From Undaria pinnatifida (Eukaryota; Sar; Phaeophyceae; Laminariales; Alariaceae), in the NCBI GenBank assembly GCA_012845835.1, contig JABAKD010000005.1:1647075-1711074 (forward strand): a stretch of 64,000 bases of DNA, in the 5' to 3' direction. Each line of letters starts with the position of its first letter. Within the stretch, counting starts at the first letter, position 1. Below the pieces are notes generated by a model. That model was given only the letters and a program-made list of their open reading frames with translations, did no database searches and was not told the origin of the DNA. The position numbers and the translations under genes were made by a program. Shown in pieces: positions 22,652 to 32,745 of the stretch.

Positions 22652-24178
22652 TTATAGTAAAGGCCTTCCACTAAACGCAGCCCACGAACGACTTTGCTCG
22701 CTAAGAGGAAACTCATTGAACGTTGCGAACTGGGCTGATGTAACTCCCTCCACCATCCCCGTTCCCTCTGATCCCGGAGCTACCACATCCATCAGTCTCA
22801 TGTATCTCCACGCGGTTTTCGGGCTTTTCCAATATGCCCGCTGCATAATCGTGGATAAAGAATCTCCTGCCAACGCTCTCGAAATAGCTCCCCCAGATCG
22901 AAAGGAATGTAATGAAAAATCCTGAGTTTCTCCCGCTGCCCGTGCATACTCCTTCAACTTGGTGGACATCTTTGTGGCTGAAATGGGTAAAGAACCTTTT
23001 ATCGGTTTTCCGTTCGGTCCCGTAGAAATCTCGAAAAACAAGTATCCGGACGTCATATCCCATCCTGCCGCTTGACCCACAGCTATCCATTTCTCAACCG
23101 CCCGAACTGGGCATACCGCCACATATTTCTCGTCGTAGGGTACGGAAATAAAATGATCGGCACCATCTCTCAAAGTTTTTCCCCACTGGAAGTTGAACAG
23201 AAGTCCACTCTTGTTTGGAAGTCTAAGCACTCGTTGTATCAATGTATTTGTCAACTCCGCTCCCCTTTTGGTTGTGCTAAAGGCTACCGCTAAAAACGCG
23301 ATATCTCGAGCGAGCGTTACCCTCTCTAGGATAGACACAGCACTCTGAAGTTTCGACCGCATAGACCTCACGATTCTTTCTAAGTGACCATGAAGGATAG
23401 CCGGTGCTTGTTTTACTAGTACACCTGCCTGCTTCTGCTCTCCGGTTGTGAACGTCAAGTACTGAGTTACCAACTCGCTTCGTACTGGGTTCCCAATCCG
23501 CAAGGTGCTACTCCATGGGGTCACTATCCCCAGTTCTTTTTCAAACACCATTGCGAGCTTTGATATGTGATTTGATCGGAGCGAATCGAACGCATATCTC
23601 AGGCTGCACTCTCCTGGGGTAGTTGAACATCCCGTAAAATCCTTCATCCCGACTGCTGCACAGTGGCGTGCGTGTACTACTGTCCGTCTCCTCGCACCGC
23701 ATGAATCCAACCAACATAGAAATTCCACGACATCCTTCGGCTGAGTATCCTCGATACTTGAGGTGATACTTTTCGACCGAGATTGAAGGAACTTCGTGAA
23801 CAACACGTATGTGGCCGATCTACTTTTCATGGATGCTTTTTCGGCCCAAGCAGTTCGAAACTGGTGAAATCGCTTTCGAATCGCTACTTCGTCAATATCC
23901 ATCGGCGTATCCATGCCCGTAGTATTTTCTGCTGCCGATACCGTTTCACCACACATTTGGCAGAAGCGAAAGCCTTCATCATTTTCAGCATGGCATGTCG
24001 GGCACAGGACCCTTGCTCGCGACGCGGATACTCTTACGAGAGGACGAAATGGTATCGACTCTCCCGTGTCGCGCCATGGGGCCAGCAGCCTCCCCACAAT
24101 GCTCAGAACGATCGTCAGAGCCGTGTAAATAGTCCGCAAAGCCTGATAAATAGTGAATTTCGCAAAGTTCGACGTCAT
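22652..24178 (-). CDS. Retroelement tyrosine recombinase with zinc ribbon
   Basis: 508 residues from ATG at 24178. It catalyses strand exchange between the circular DNA intermediate and the target, taking the place of an integrase. A hydrophobic N-terminal stretch (about 8-32) precedes a CxxC-x10-CxxC zinc motif (C59, C62, C73, C76). The C-terminal half has the tyrosine-recombinase signature: R305 in KRGAE, H424-x-x-R427 in SLHSFRSGGA, W450 and nucleophile Y459 in WRYMR. This fits the DIRS-order YR rather than bacterial integrases by context. It lies three codons after the RT stop and in the same frame, so it is translated by re-initiation, read-through or from its own mRNA. No frameshift or stop inside. 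Confidence 0.93.
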   Translation of the reverse strand: MTSNFAKFTIYQALRTIYTALTIVLSIVGRLLAPWRDTGESIPFRPLVRVSASRARVLCPTCHAENDEGFRFCQMCGETVSAAENTTGMDTPMDIDEVAIRKRFHQFRTAWAEKASMKSRSATYVLFTKFLQSRSKSITSSIEDTQPKDVVEFLCWLDSCGARRRTVVHARHCAAVGMKDFTGCSTTPGECSLRYAFDSLRSNHISKLAMVFEKELGIVTPWSSTLRIGNPVRSELVTQYLTFTTGEQKQAGVLVKQAPAILHGHLERIVRSMRSKLQSAVSILERVTLARDIAFLAVAFSTTKRGAELTNTLIQRVLRLPNKSGLLFNFQWGKTLRDGADHFISVPYDEKYVAVCPVRAVEKWIAVGQAAGWDMTSGYLFFEISTGPNGKPIKGSLPISATKMSTKLKEYARAAGETQDFSLHSFRSGGAISRALAGDSLSTIMQRAYWKSPKTAWRYMRLMDVVAPGSEGTGMVEGVTSAQFATFNEFPLSEQSRSWAAFSGRPLL

Positions 24179-24187
24179 TGTGTCAAT

Positions 24188-26572
24188 TTATGATTCACAA
24201 AAATTTACTTCTACTGCCAACATGCTCCACTTCTGAAACATAAACGGTTCTCTACCTCGCTGGTGATGCACACGATAAAACGGTGATTTTCTCCCCGGGT
24301 TAGAAAGCTTTCGAGACTTTACCCAACCCCGTGCTAGCCGAGGAAACCAAGATTGCTTCTGGTCGGGAACTACGATAACGGCTCGTGCTTGACATTCTTC
24401 TAAATGTTGCAACATTACTCCGACCATGTTCGTCGGTGGGAAACAGAAACCAAAACATTCTACCGACGACTGTGGCATGAACTTGACGTTTTGCGTAAGA
24501 ACATCAACCCCCGCGCAACCTGGTGTACGGTAGCGAGAGTAAAAAGGAAGATTTTCCTGCGTCTTTCGGCCTGCGACCCACTTCTGATGTACAGACGCTG
24601 GGGTCGCCATCAAATCCATATCAAAACCTCCTGCCCACGTGTAAAGTGATCCAAACACTGTTGCGTCTAATCGAACATAGTCATCTGAACCAGGCCTTGA
24701 CAAAGCGTCAGCTTCCGCATTGGATTTTGAATTTACCCAACGCAACTTAAGTATGAAATCATGCTCCACCTGAAGCCAGAATAAATCGACAATCATCTTA
24801 TGCATGAGCGTGTTCTTTGCTCGACCCCGTTTGAACGAATCGTGGAAAACCTTGTTATCAATATCCGAAACGAGAGTTGACCCCGCGATCTGAGCAGAAT
24901 AATCAGCGCAGTACATCTCCAGAGTCTGCTGTAACGCGTATCCTTCCTGCAAGTTAATGTGCGTATTCGCCATGTCCACTGGAAAATCCCCTCCTGCTTG
25001 GAACACTTCTCGTCCTGGGTTACGGATTAGCCCCCCCCATCCGCTCGAGGAAGCATCCGTTGCACCTGTTAGGGTCACCATTTTGTGCTCTGCTCTGTAC
25101 CACGACGCCCCATTGAAACGTTGACGCACTTCCAACCATTTCGTCAACTCGAACATGAGGCCACCATTTTTCGGGATATCAATTTCCATACTCTTCTTGC
25201 GTCCTCCCGTTCGCTGAAATTTTGCAATCTGCCGATACATGTGGTGCGTGTAAAGAGCTGCCACAGGAACGGCTACGGACAAACTGGTGCACTTACCTGC
25301 AAGCTTCTCTAGCATTCGAAAGGTTATCGCGCCAGAAGTTACTGCCTCGGTAAGAATGACTTCCAACTTCTCTAATTTGTCTTGAGGCGCCTCGAAACGG
25401 CACGCCACGGTATCGCAGATGATACCGAGAAACACCAGTCGCGTAGTAGGATCAATCTCGCATTTCGGAAGGGAGATGAAGTATCCTGCGCTGAAAAACA
25501 CTTCCAAAGCCACGTACGTTGCGACTAGAGCTGCTTCGCATTGTTTTGCTGCCTTGAGCAGGCGCGTGGACCCGAAATTCACCACGTAAAAATCGTCGAT
25601 CCAAGTTAGAGTAGGAATATCTCGGGAACGCAAGTATCGTGCCACTGCCTCCGACAGCGAGGCGTATATTACTGGAGCTGAACACCACCCGAAAGCTAGT
25701 ACGGTAAAGACGTAGAACTCGCCCTTCCACTCAAATCCAAAATATTGCCATGACTCCGTACTCAACGCAACGTGGTGGTAACCGGCTTTGTGATCAATTG
25801 TAACTTGGTAAGCTCCTTTCCACGCGCATTGAGCGACTTTGCCAACCCCATCCATAGTGAACGGAAGGTGTCTACACATAAGATTAAGCCAGCGTGCGTC
25901 CCAAATTAGTCTGGGCTTCTTCGGTTCAACTCCCAAGGGAAGCACCATATGAGGCTTTCCATACACCGAAACATCGGCTATATCTGCCCATCGTGCCACA
26001 CATCCTTTTCTCACCAACGCCTGGACCTCGTCCGTGACCCACGACGTGAACTCATCAGGGACGTGATTTCGTAAATGCACAGGAGTTAGCTCTGCTCCAC
26101 TATACGAACGATCTTGGTATATCCCGCTTGTGTCGGGATCTATGAAGTCAAGGACATTAACACCTTTTACCCACGTCAGCAAGGTGTCCCGTTCTTTCTC
26201 GGGCGTTTCGGGCAAAATAACATTTTGCCAAAAGGGAACTGCTGACTGCAAAAAGGCTGGTACAAAGTCTTGTGTAGCCCAAAGCCGAGCGTCGTGCGGA
26301 GTCCGTTGCCGCTGTAAGAGTATCTCGTTGCTTGAAAGGTTAACGGGTGACTGTCGCGCTTCTGGTTCGCTGAGAAGTTTACCACGTGTATTTTGAACAC
26401 GAACGCGTGCAGTACGTTCCGCGCGTTCAGCGAGAAAACGATCCGCGCCAGATCCAACCTGAACATATAGAACACACGGTGGAATTTTAGGTGCGTATCT
26501 CGCTATGCCAATAGTATATGTGGTGTGTATCCAAAAACGTAGATATTGTCTACCTGGTATATGTGTAAGCAA
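24188..26572 (-). CDS. Retroelement reverse transcriptase-RNase H
   Basis: Open frame of 794 codons with no ATG before codon 209. The frame starts with a TTG, so the protein probably begins through splicing or frameshifting. A candidate acceptor (ATATGTTCAG) ends at 26459, giving an exon start at 26458 in phase 0, just before VGSGADRF. The RT domain spans about residues 180-350, with D260 in TIDHKAGYHH, the LAFGWCSAP block (292-300) and the catalytic WIDDF (D326, D327). RNase H follows with D506 (TGATDASSSGWGG), E543 (NLQEGYAL), D570 (VSDIDNK) and D622 (NAEADALSRP). It copies the element's RNA into DNA. Ends at TAA 24190-24188. Intact throughout. Confidence 0.93.
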   Translation of the reverse strand: MLTHIPGRQYLRFWIHTTYTIGIARYAPKIPPCVLYVQVGSGADRFLAERAERTARVRVQNTRGKLLSEPEARQSPVNLSSNEILLQRQRTPHDARLWATQDFVPAFLQSAVPFWQNVILPETPEKERDTLLTWVKGVNVLDFIDPDTSGIYQDRSYSGAELTPVHLRNHVPDEFTSWVTDEVQALVRKGCVARWADIADVSVYGKPHMVLPLGVEPKKPRLIWDARWLNLMCRHLPFTMDGVGKVAQCAWKGAYQVTIDHKAGYHHVALSTESWQYFGFEWKGEFYVFTVLAFGWCSAPVIYASLSEAVARYLRSRDIPTLTWIDDFYVVNFGSTRLLKAAKQCEAALVATYVALEVFFSAGYFISLPKCEIDPTTRLVFLGIICDTVACRFEAPQDKLEKLEVILTEAVTSGAITFRMLEKLAGKCTSLSVAVPVAALYTHHMYRQIAKFQRTGGRKKSMEIDIPKNGGLMFELTKWLEVRQRFNGASWYRAEHKMVTLTGATDASSSGWGGLIRNPGREVFQAGGDFPVDMANTHINLQEGYALQQTLEMYCADYSAQIAGSTLVSDIDNKVFHDSFKRGRAKNTLMHKMIVDLFWLQVEHDFILKLRWVNSKSNAEADALSRPGSDDYVRLDATVFGSLYTWAGGFDMDLMATPASVHQKWVAGRKTQENLPFYSRYRTPGCAGVDVLTQNVKFMPQSSVECFGFCFPPTNMVGVMLQHLEECQARAVIVVPDQKQSWFPRLARGWVKSRKLSNPGRKSPFYRVHHQRGREPFMFQKWSMLAVEVNFCES
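26551..26559. repeat. TACCTGGTA motif inside the retroelement
   Basis: One of 13 exact copies of TACCWGGTA in the window, 90 bp upstream of the candidate RT acceptor in element sense. Confidence 0.5.
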
Positions 26573-27348
26573 CCCTACATAGGTGCCAGAGTGTTAGTAG
26601 CGAACCGGATCGCGCGTTCAACCGTTAACCAAAGTCCAAGCCAAGAAAGAGCAAGGTGCAGAGGCCGTTGGAGAGTGCGTGAAAACCGGAAGAGAAAAAA
26701 AAAAAAGAAAATTTTCATCGAAACAAAACCCGATAAGAATTTCATTTTGGTAGAAACGGAAAACAATGGAAAGACATTTCATGCCGATGTACAGCTGGTG
26801 ACATGCATGTGTGGAAAGAAGTAATGTAATCGCCTGACGTACGTCGAACAAAGGGACACTCGAAAGGGAACGTGTTGTGTGTTTGTGATGATGGGTAATA
26901 TCGGCGACGTTATGCACTGTTGGTACGCTCGGAGAAGCCCGTGCCAGGTCCGCTCCATCAGGGTCCAAAGAACCCGAGCTCAAGGAAATATACAGCTGTA
27001 AATAAGATGAATCACATTATTGAACCAAAAAGAACTCTAGTCGGTCCTGAAAGACCAAACATGGGAAAAACCCAAACGAGGAACATGATCAAATCAATCA
27101 AAGAAGAAAAAAAAAAAAAAAAAAAAAAAACCACTCCTTGCCCAAACGCAGCTAACAAGACAAAATCAGTGGCCAAGAGAAACTCCAAAAGAACAACCAA
27201 GGACATCGGAGGCGCGCCTACCTCCTACTTAACGTAGACCACTGAATATAGGAACGATAAGGAACGGCAAAGAACTCCGGTCGGCGATGAACATTGAATC
27301 GACTAGAACATCACTGTGTTTGCGCCCCAGTAACTACGTGTAAAAGTC
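26573..27348. other. Element spacer between gag and RT
   Basis: No gag or RT motif is seen. It contains an A-run at about 27109-27130 on the plus strand (a T-run in element sense), which could serve as a polypyrimidine tract for a downstream acceptor. Confidence 0.4.
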
Positions 27349-30300
27349 TTAATTCTGGCAATCGCGCTCGATATGGCCGTTCTGATTACACTTATGGCAT
27401 TTCGTCAGCGGGCAGTTACGAAAAGAATGCATGATCGCGTGACCAGTCTTGCCCGCGTGACGGCACTTATTGCACCTAGCAACCTTCCCAACCTTGCCGC
27501 CGCGGCTCTTATTACGTGCCCCCTGAAACTGGGAACCATTTCTCCATGCCTGCGGACCGCCGAGACCGTCGAAGCTACCGAGGGCGGACGTTCCGCCAAA
27601 CGCCGTCATCGAGCCGAGGGCCGCGGTGCCGCCCAGGTCACCAAAGGGTGGAGAGAGCAAAGGTACCGGGTACCCACTCCACAACGAGCTCTTCGAACCG
27701 GAGAATTTGTCGGAGCTGAGGAACTTGCCGACGGTCGTTAACTCTTTAACAATGGCCGACCTGTCCACCATGTCGCCCTCCTCGGACTCAGATTTTAACT
27801 TGTCCTGGAGCCACAACGCCGCCACCAAGGGTTGTCCGTGCTCCATGCTATGCTCGACGCCCGCGACGAGCGTCAAGATGAACGCGCGTGCGTCGCGTAA
27901 GCTGTCATCGAGACGGGTGAGCCGTTCCAGCTCACTGATCAAGTGCTTTATGTACGTCATATGACCGTACTGCTGAGGTTCGGGGAGGCATTTCAGCCTA
28001 TCCAGCGACGACGTTGCCTGGAGCAAATTAGCGTACTTAGCATTCCACTAGAGACGCGCGCAGATTATGCGAGGAACGAAAGCGGCACAACGCGAGGGCA
28101 CCAACATCGCACATTTTTGTGAGCGTGAACATAAAACAAGAGCATAGAACATCGCTGTCCATATAATCAAGAGCAAGCGTCTGAACAACGCAAAGAACAG
28201 CCCAATCCAAAACCAAGACAGGCAACGAGAACGAGTTGCGCCGGCCTATCGGAACAAAGAAATGTAGTAACAAAACCGCCGCAAACAAGGAGGGTCGAGG
28301 CCAAATCGCCCGCGCCCAGCACCGAACAGAAAAGCGCTATCGAAAAATAGCCGAAAGAACAAACCGCGGGAGAAACATTTGGCATGTCCTCCGTGAGCTA
28401 TGACATAAGGTGCTATCTGCGATGCTGAACAAAGCATCTACAGCCAGCGAACTAAACCTTCCCTTGAACATAAGGGAAGTGAGCGACCAGTCAGTGCCAA
28501 CGGAACGATTTGCTTGCGAGTCCGAAAAATACCAGCGAGCATGAACGCATGAACAGAGCCCGCGGTTGTTGGTGAACCGCACGGCGAGAAAATCTATTCA
28601 GAATCTGAGCTTTGGAATAGATACAGTATGTACCATATTATAAATATAGTACATCTGCTGTCGCATCTGCCATGCTGAACAAAGCACCTGCAGCAAACGA
28701 ACTAAAACCTCCCTTTGAACATAAGGAAAGTAAGCGACCAATGCTAACGGAACGATACGTTTGCGAGGCAGAACTTGCCAGCGAGCATGAAAAATGAACA
28801 GAGCCTATGATCGTCTGTGAACCATACGACGACCAGCACGAACGGAACGTGAACAAATGAACAGAGCCTATGATCGTCCGTGAACTATACGACGATGTGT
28901 TTGCGAGGCAGAACTTGCCAGCGAGCATGAACAATGTTTGTGAGGCAGAACTTGCCAGCGAGCATGAACAATGAACAAAGCTTATGATCGTCTGTGAACA
29001 ATACGACGACCAGTACGAACGGAACGTGAACAAATAAACAGAGCCTGTGATGGTCTGTGAACCATACGACGACCAGTACGAACGGAACGATGCGTTTTCA
29101 AGTCAGAAAACACCATTGAGCATGAACACATGAACAAAACCTGTGGTCGTCTGTGAATTTTACGACGAGAAAGTTCTCAACTGCGAACACATCTGAGCTT
29201 TGTAGCAGACTCTGCAGTACACATATATGGAGTGTACCATATGTTTTGTATGAACAGAATCTAAGCTTCGGAACAGCTACAGTATATATACCGTATAATA
29301 TTGTAGATATATAGTACAGCTGCCGTGGTCATATGTTGCTGCATCTGTGATGTTGAACAAAGCCCCTGCAGCAAGCGAACTAAGCTTCCCTTATGTTTTA
29401 TACCTGGAATATATATAATACAGCTACTACTGCTGTGGCGTCACCTACATGAGCATGGGCAAATGATAACCCGTATGACTAGAAAATTTCGCAAATGCAA
29501 CGACAGCAGTTGAGATATCACATGAGCATAAACGAATGAACAAGGCCGGTGGTCGTCAGTACCATACGACTGGAAAAATTCTCATATGTGAACAGAGTCA
29601 TGCGCGCTCGTTTGCGACCTTCTTGAGAACACTTTGCACAAATACTAATTACAGCGCTGTGGTATCACCTGAGAACGAGTAAAACTACCATCCACACGCT
29701 CCAAATAGAACTTCACGTTGGGGAAACACCGCTCCCCTCACGGGTCACGTACAGGCCGAACGTATAGGCTTATGTGTAGGTGTGTTGTGGTAGACAGGGT
29801 AGAGAGGAGAACGTAGTCGAACCAACCAATGACGTTCGGGATGGAAAATAGACACGCAAATATACCCACACACAATAACACCGACTACATGCAAATGCAT
29901 CCACACATAATCACACCGACTATGCATGGGAGACACCTACCCACGCATGAGATAGAAACAAGGACGGCCCACCCCACGAAAACACCAGGAGAAAACACAA
30001 GAGAGGAAAGCAAACGAGCGCGCATGATGTCACGCCTCCAAACGCGACGCAGCGCGCGGTGCTGATTTGAGCCCAGCACGATCCAAATTCAGAGCATTTG
30101 AGCAATTTTGTGTTCCGAGAAGAAATATATAATGTACACAATGTACATGTGTGCACCGAAGAACTGGTCGTGGGAAAAGAACAATGATACTAAGTGGGCC
30201 GTCCAAACTGGTTAATGAGGGATCAAGCATGCGACTCACCTTATCCCTATGGGTGACGTAGGTTGGTTTGGCCTTCTTTTTGGCCGAACCAGCAGACACC

Positions 30301-30899
30301 CCGAGATTGCTGCCATCACCCTCGCCCCGCTCCGCCATTCCATCCAATTCGCTAATGAGGCTCTGCATGTCCCCCTGAGTGCGCTTAGGAACGGTCGACC
30401 CCGCTGGTGAAGCACTGGCGACGCTTTGGACGTCGTCGTCATGCTCCCGGTAGCCCTCCGCTGTCGCTGCCACATCCGCCACACCGGAGGCGGAGAAAGA
30501 GATGCTCGGAAAAATTAGGTAACCCTCCGCGACCTTCATTTTCCCCCGGCCAGAGCAGCGCCAGAGGTACTCCGCGACTTGTGCGCACATGTCCCGCTTA
30601 GCGCGCTCTTCTATTTCGCCTGGGGATCCTCCTTCACCAAACGCTGCGGCCGTAATTTGGAAAAAATCTGGTGGGTTGTCCGCATCGCCCGCCGTCACCA
30701 ACATGCCGAGGGTGGTCTGAAGGTTCGAGGCGGAGAGCGACGAGGCCGCACGAATGGAGCCGTCTAGCGAAATACCCAACTTCTGTAGCGTCCAGCGACC
30801 GATGCCCTGCCCGTCAGCGACCACAACCGCCTCCTCTATCGCGTTGAAGTCGTCGGGGACGACTGCTTTCGAGGCGTCGATTTTTATTATCCCCGACAT
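27349..30899 (-). CDS. Retroelement gag, two exons with a 2.2-kb intron
   Basis: Exon 1 runs from ATG 30899 to 30240 (220 codons) and ends AAG then GTGAGT, a perfect donor in phase 0. Exon 2 starts at 28047 after TCTCTAG (or at 28017 after GCTCCAG), also phase 0, and ends with a stop at 27349. The joined protein is about 452 residues. The C-terminus has a classic zinc knuckle, CHKCNQNGHIERDC, preceded by a variant Cys/His cluster (CNKCRHAGKTGH), expected of a nucleic-acid-binding capsid protein. Exon 1 is acidic/alanine-rich and ends in a serine-rich hinge. Without splicing, exon 1 runs into non-gag sequence and exon 2 lacks an ATG start. A spliced gag inside a retroelement is unusual, because an RNA intermediate would lose the intron. 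Confidence 0.75.
28400..29620. repeat. Imperfect tandem repeats in the gag intron
   Basis: About seven diverged copies of a roughly 60-110 bp unit that includes GCGAGCATGAAC, ATGAACAGAGCC and GTCTGTGAACCATACGACGA. Examples lie near 28537, 28784, 28856, 28969, 29034, 29117 and 29529. A larger unit starting GAACAAAGC..CTGCAGC..GCGAACTAA recurs near 28426, 28676 and 29354. Confidence 0.75.
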
Positions 30900-31066
30900 G
30901 GAGTCCACACGCAAGGGAGAAGATCAAAGGGAGCAAAGAAAGGGGAAAAAGGGAAAAAACACCCCCACGACGAAGACGCGACGAAAGGAGAGGTTTCTGC
31001 GGTAGCCGCGCCAAAACCCCGAAGCAAACAGTGCGAACGGGGTGGCGCGCGGGCTGCCGATTGAGA
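30900..31066 (-). promoter_or_regulatory. Retroelement leader between A1 and gag
   Basis: 167 bp separate the A1 repeat from the gag ATG. In element sense it is pyrimidine-rich. No TATA box is clear; transcription would be expected to start in or near A1, by analogy with other DIRS-order elements. Confidence 0.4.
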
Positions 31067-31224
31067 GTCTCAACAGATCAGTTCTCAATCTGTGTTTTTC
31101 TCTCGAAACAGGGTGCCAAATTGAGAAGTGAGCGTGTGTCCTGGCTCTCCAAATTATGGGCTCTTTATTCCATGACAGATCTGGGATCGATTTTATCTTT
31201 TTTCATATCTGGATTTAATAATAC
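31067..31224 (-). repeat. Split direct repeat A1 (158 bp, element terminus)
   Basis: Identical to A2 at 22303-22460. The outer edge is GTAT in element sense. Confidence 0.92.
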
Positions 31225-32246
31225 GGTACGGCACAGGGGCCACTTGTGAAAAACAAGGGAAATAAATGCCAACACAGGCTGGGTTTCTTATTATCCTGGA
31301 GAGGGATAGTTCTGCACACTAAATTTTTGATGCTGACTCCAGTGTCACGACACAATAGAACCACTCCCGGAGTTTTTTAAGTACTTTTGCACGTAGAAAT
31401 CAGCCTTCCTTTCTCAATGTCCTGTTTCTTGTTTTGTGACCTGTACTCTCACGAACTCTCACGGAGGAAAGTCTGATATCAAACTCTCACGAACTCCCCG
31501 CTAGCAACAGCTTCGGGCCTTTTTTTTTGCACATTTTTTCATGATCGTTTGTTATTTTTTCCTTCTTCCAGCTCAACTGACAGACAGAGGCTTTGCATGG
31601 TACGGGGGAGTGCCTCCTGAATTAGCCATCCCGCAGCGGATATCCCTGAGATCCTGACGTACGTGAGGGAGGTCACTATAGCTCACCCGAAAATGGAATT
31701 CGAAGGCATTCGTTTTCACTACTCGGCCAAGCTTATATGCGTTTCACTTTCATATGTTTCTGGTGAGGCAATTGCGTCAGCTGTGATATATGCGTGTACC
31801 ACCGTGGGTTGTGTGTGTTTTTCCCTGGGGTATTCCTCAGCTCTAGAGTAACTGGAGCCTGTCCTGTGACCACGGACTTGATTATGCGAGCTAATGTGAG
31901 AACAACAACAATATGCCTTAGTACCAAAAACAAGATAAACTCGTCGTCGTGAAATTACTTGATCGATTACTAACACCGGTAGTTCCTCACATTCTGACTC
32001 GAGCTAAATCGGACATAAGTTAATCCAACAACTGCATCCTCTACCGTGGATTACTCTATTGCTACTACTACTGGATTTGAGCCACACACACGCACAACAA
32101 TTGACCTAGTACCCCACCGATGAAAACGCTTTAGTATATCGGCCGGGCGCAGCGTGGCTACCCCTTTGATTGTGGATACCCGTCACAGAGCTTCAACGAA
32201 CGGCACAATCTAGATAGAGTAACGCCCCAAGGGAAAACAGGGGGGG
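31225..32246. other. Unassigned flank of the retroelement
   Basis: ACTCTCACGAACTC-type direct repeats occur at about 31446-31495. A short GTTACTAC-like patch (CTATTGCTACTACTACTGG) lies near 32050 beside CCGTGGATTACTCT, a small relative of the 1-4 kb satellite. No gene is seen. Confidence 0.4.
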
Positions 32247-32420
32247 GTCACACTCGTGTGAGTGACCACGAGCCACGGTGAAAAAAGGCCTCGAAGGGTC
32301 ATCCCACGCCACGGGTCCAGCAGCAAGAAGCCTCTCAGCTCTTAAGGTGAGGGGCTCAATATCTCACCACATGCACGAGTTATCGAACACATTCATTCGC
32401 GCAACCCGGTCAGCGTTTCT
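32247..32420 (+). repeat. R3 repeat copy with terminal palindrome
   Basis: Starts with GTCACACTCGTGTGAGTGAC after a run of G and runs through GGTCATCCCACG and GGGGCTCAATATCTCACC, which resemble 652-780. The upstream 32100-32246 aligns weakly with 40971-41098 (shared GTACCC-ACnGATGAAnA and a following palindrome). Confidence 0.5.
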
Positions 32421-32639
32421 GTGCCCAAGTCCTCAACCGATTATACTCGTAAAGTTATCACGCGAACCGATAGGTCCACGCTTGAGGGGCTCAGCTAGTC
32501 AGGAACGGTTGGTTGCCCTATTAATAGCAGTACGGCGCAACCCCAACCGCACTGTAGAGGAGGGATGGCTCCGAAGGTTACCCCCCTTCCGTAGCCTAGG
32601 CAAGCTCGTTTATAGGATGGGAGAGGTTTTACCTTCGGT

Positions 32640-32745
32640 GACCTCTTGGACAGGCCGCGGTTACAGGTGTCATCCCTTCTTCCCACGTGTATAGACTATG
32701 TGCCTTCATATTCTTGGCGCATATCGCAGGGTTCAGCGTTGCCAC
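32640..32745 (-). repeat. SINE 3' fragment (copy 4)
   Basis: Matches the SINE body of 21178-21290: GTTACAGGTGTCATCCCTTC, then GCGCATATCGCAGGGTTCAG. The tRNA-like head is missing. Confidence 0.55.

Larger units (their letters stand above)
22087..31224 (-). mobile_element. Complete PAT/Ngaro-like tyrosine-recombinase retrotransposon
   Basis: A 9.1-kb element read on the minus strand. It begins with repeat A1 (31224-31067), then gag (30899-27349, apparently spliced), RT-RNase H (about 26458-24188), tyrosine recombinase (24178-22652), repeat B1 (22526-22457), repeat A2 (22460-22303), a 146-bp spacer, and repeat B2 (22156-22087). The A1 - genes - B1A2 - B2 layout is the split-direct-repeat arrangement known for PAT and Ngaro members of the DIRS order. 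Joining the outer ends of A1 and B2 recreates the B1A2 junction, as the circular-intermediate model requires. A1/A2 (158 bp) and B1/B2 (70 bp) are each identical. There is no integrase of the DDE type and no LTR. All catalytic motifs are intact, so the copy may be young or active. Confidence 0.92.

Noticed and set aside
22652-22925. Plus-strand open frames over the recombinase
   Set aside because: Shadows of the intact minus-strand tyrosine recombinase.
27373-27964. Plus-strand open frames over gag exon 2
   Set aside because: Shadows of the minus-strand gag, whose zinc knuckle identifies the coding strand.
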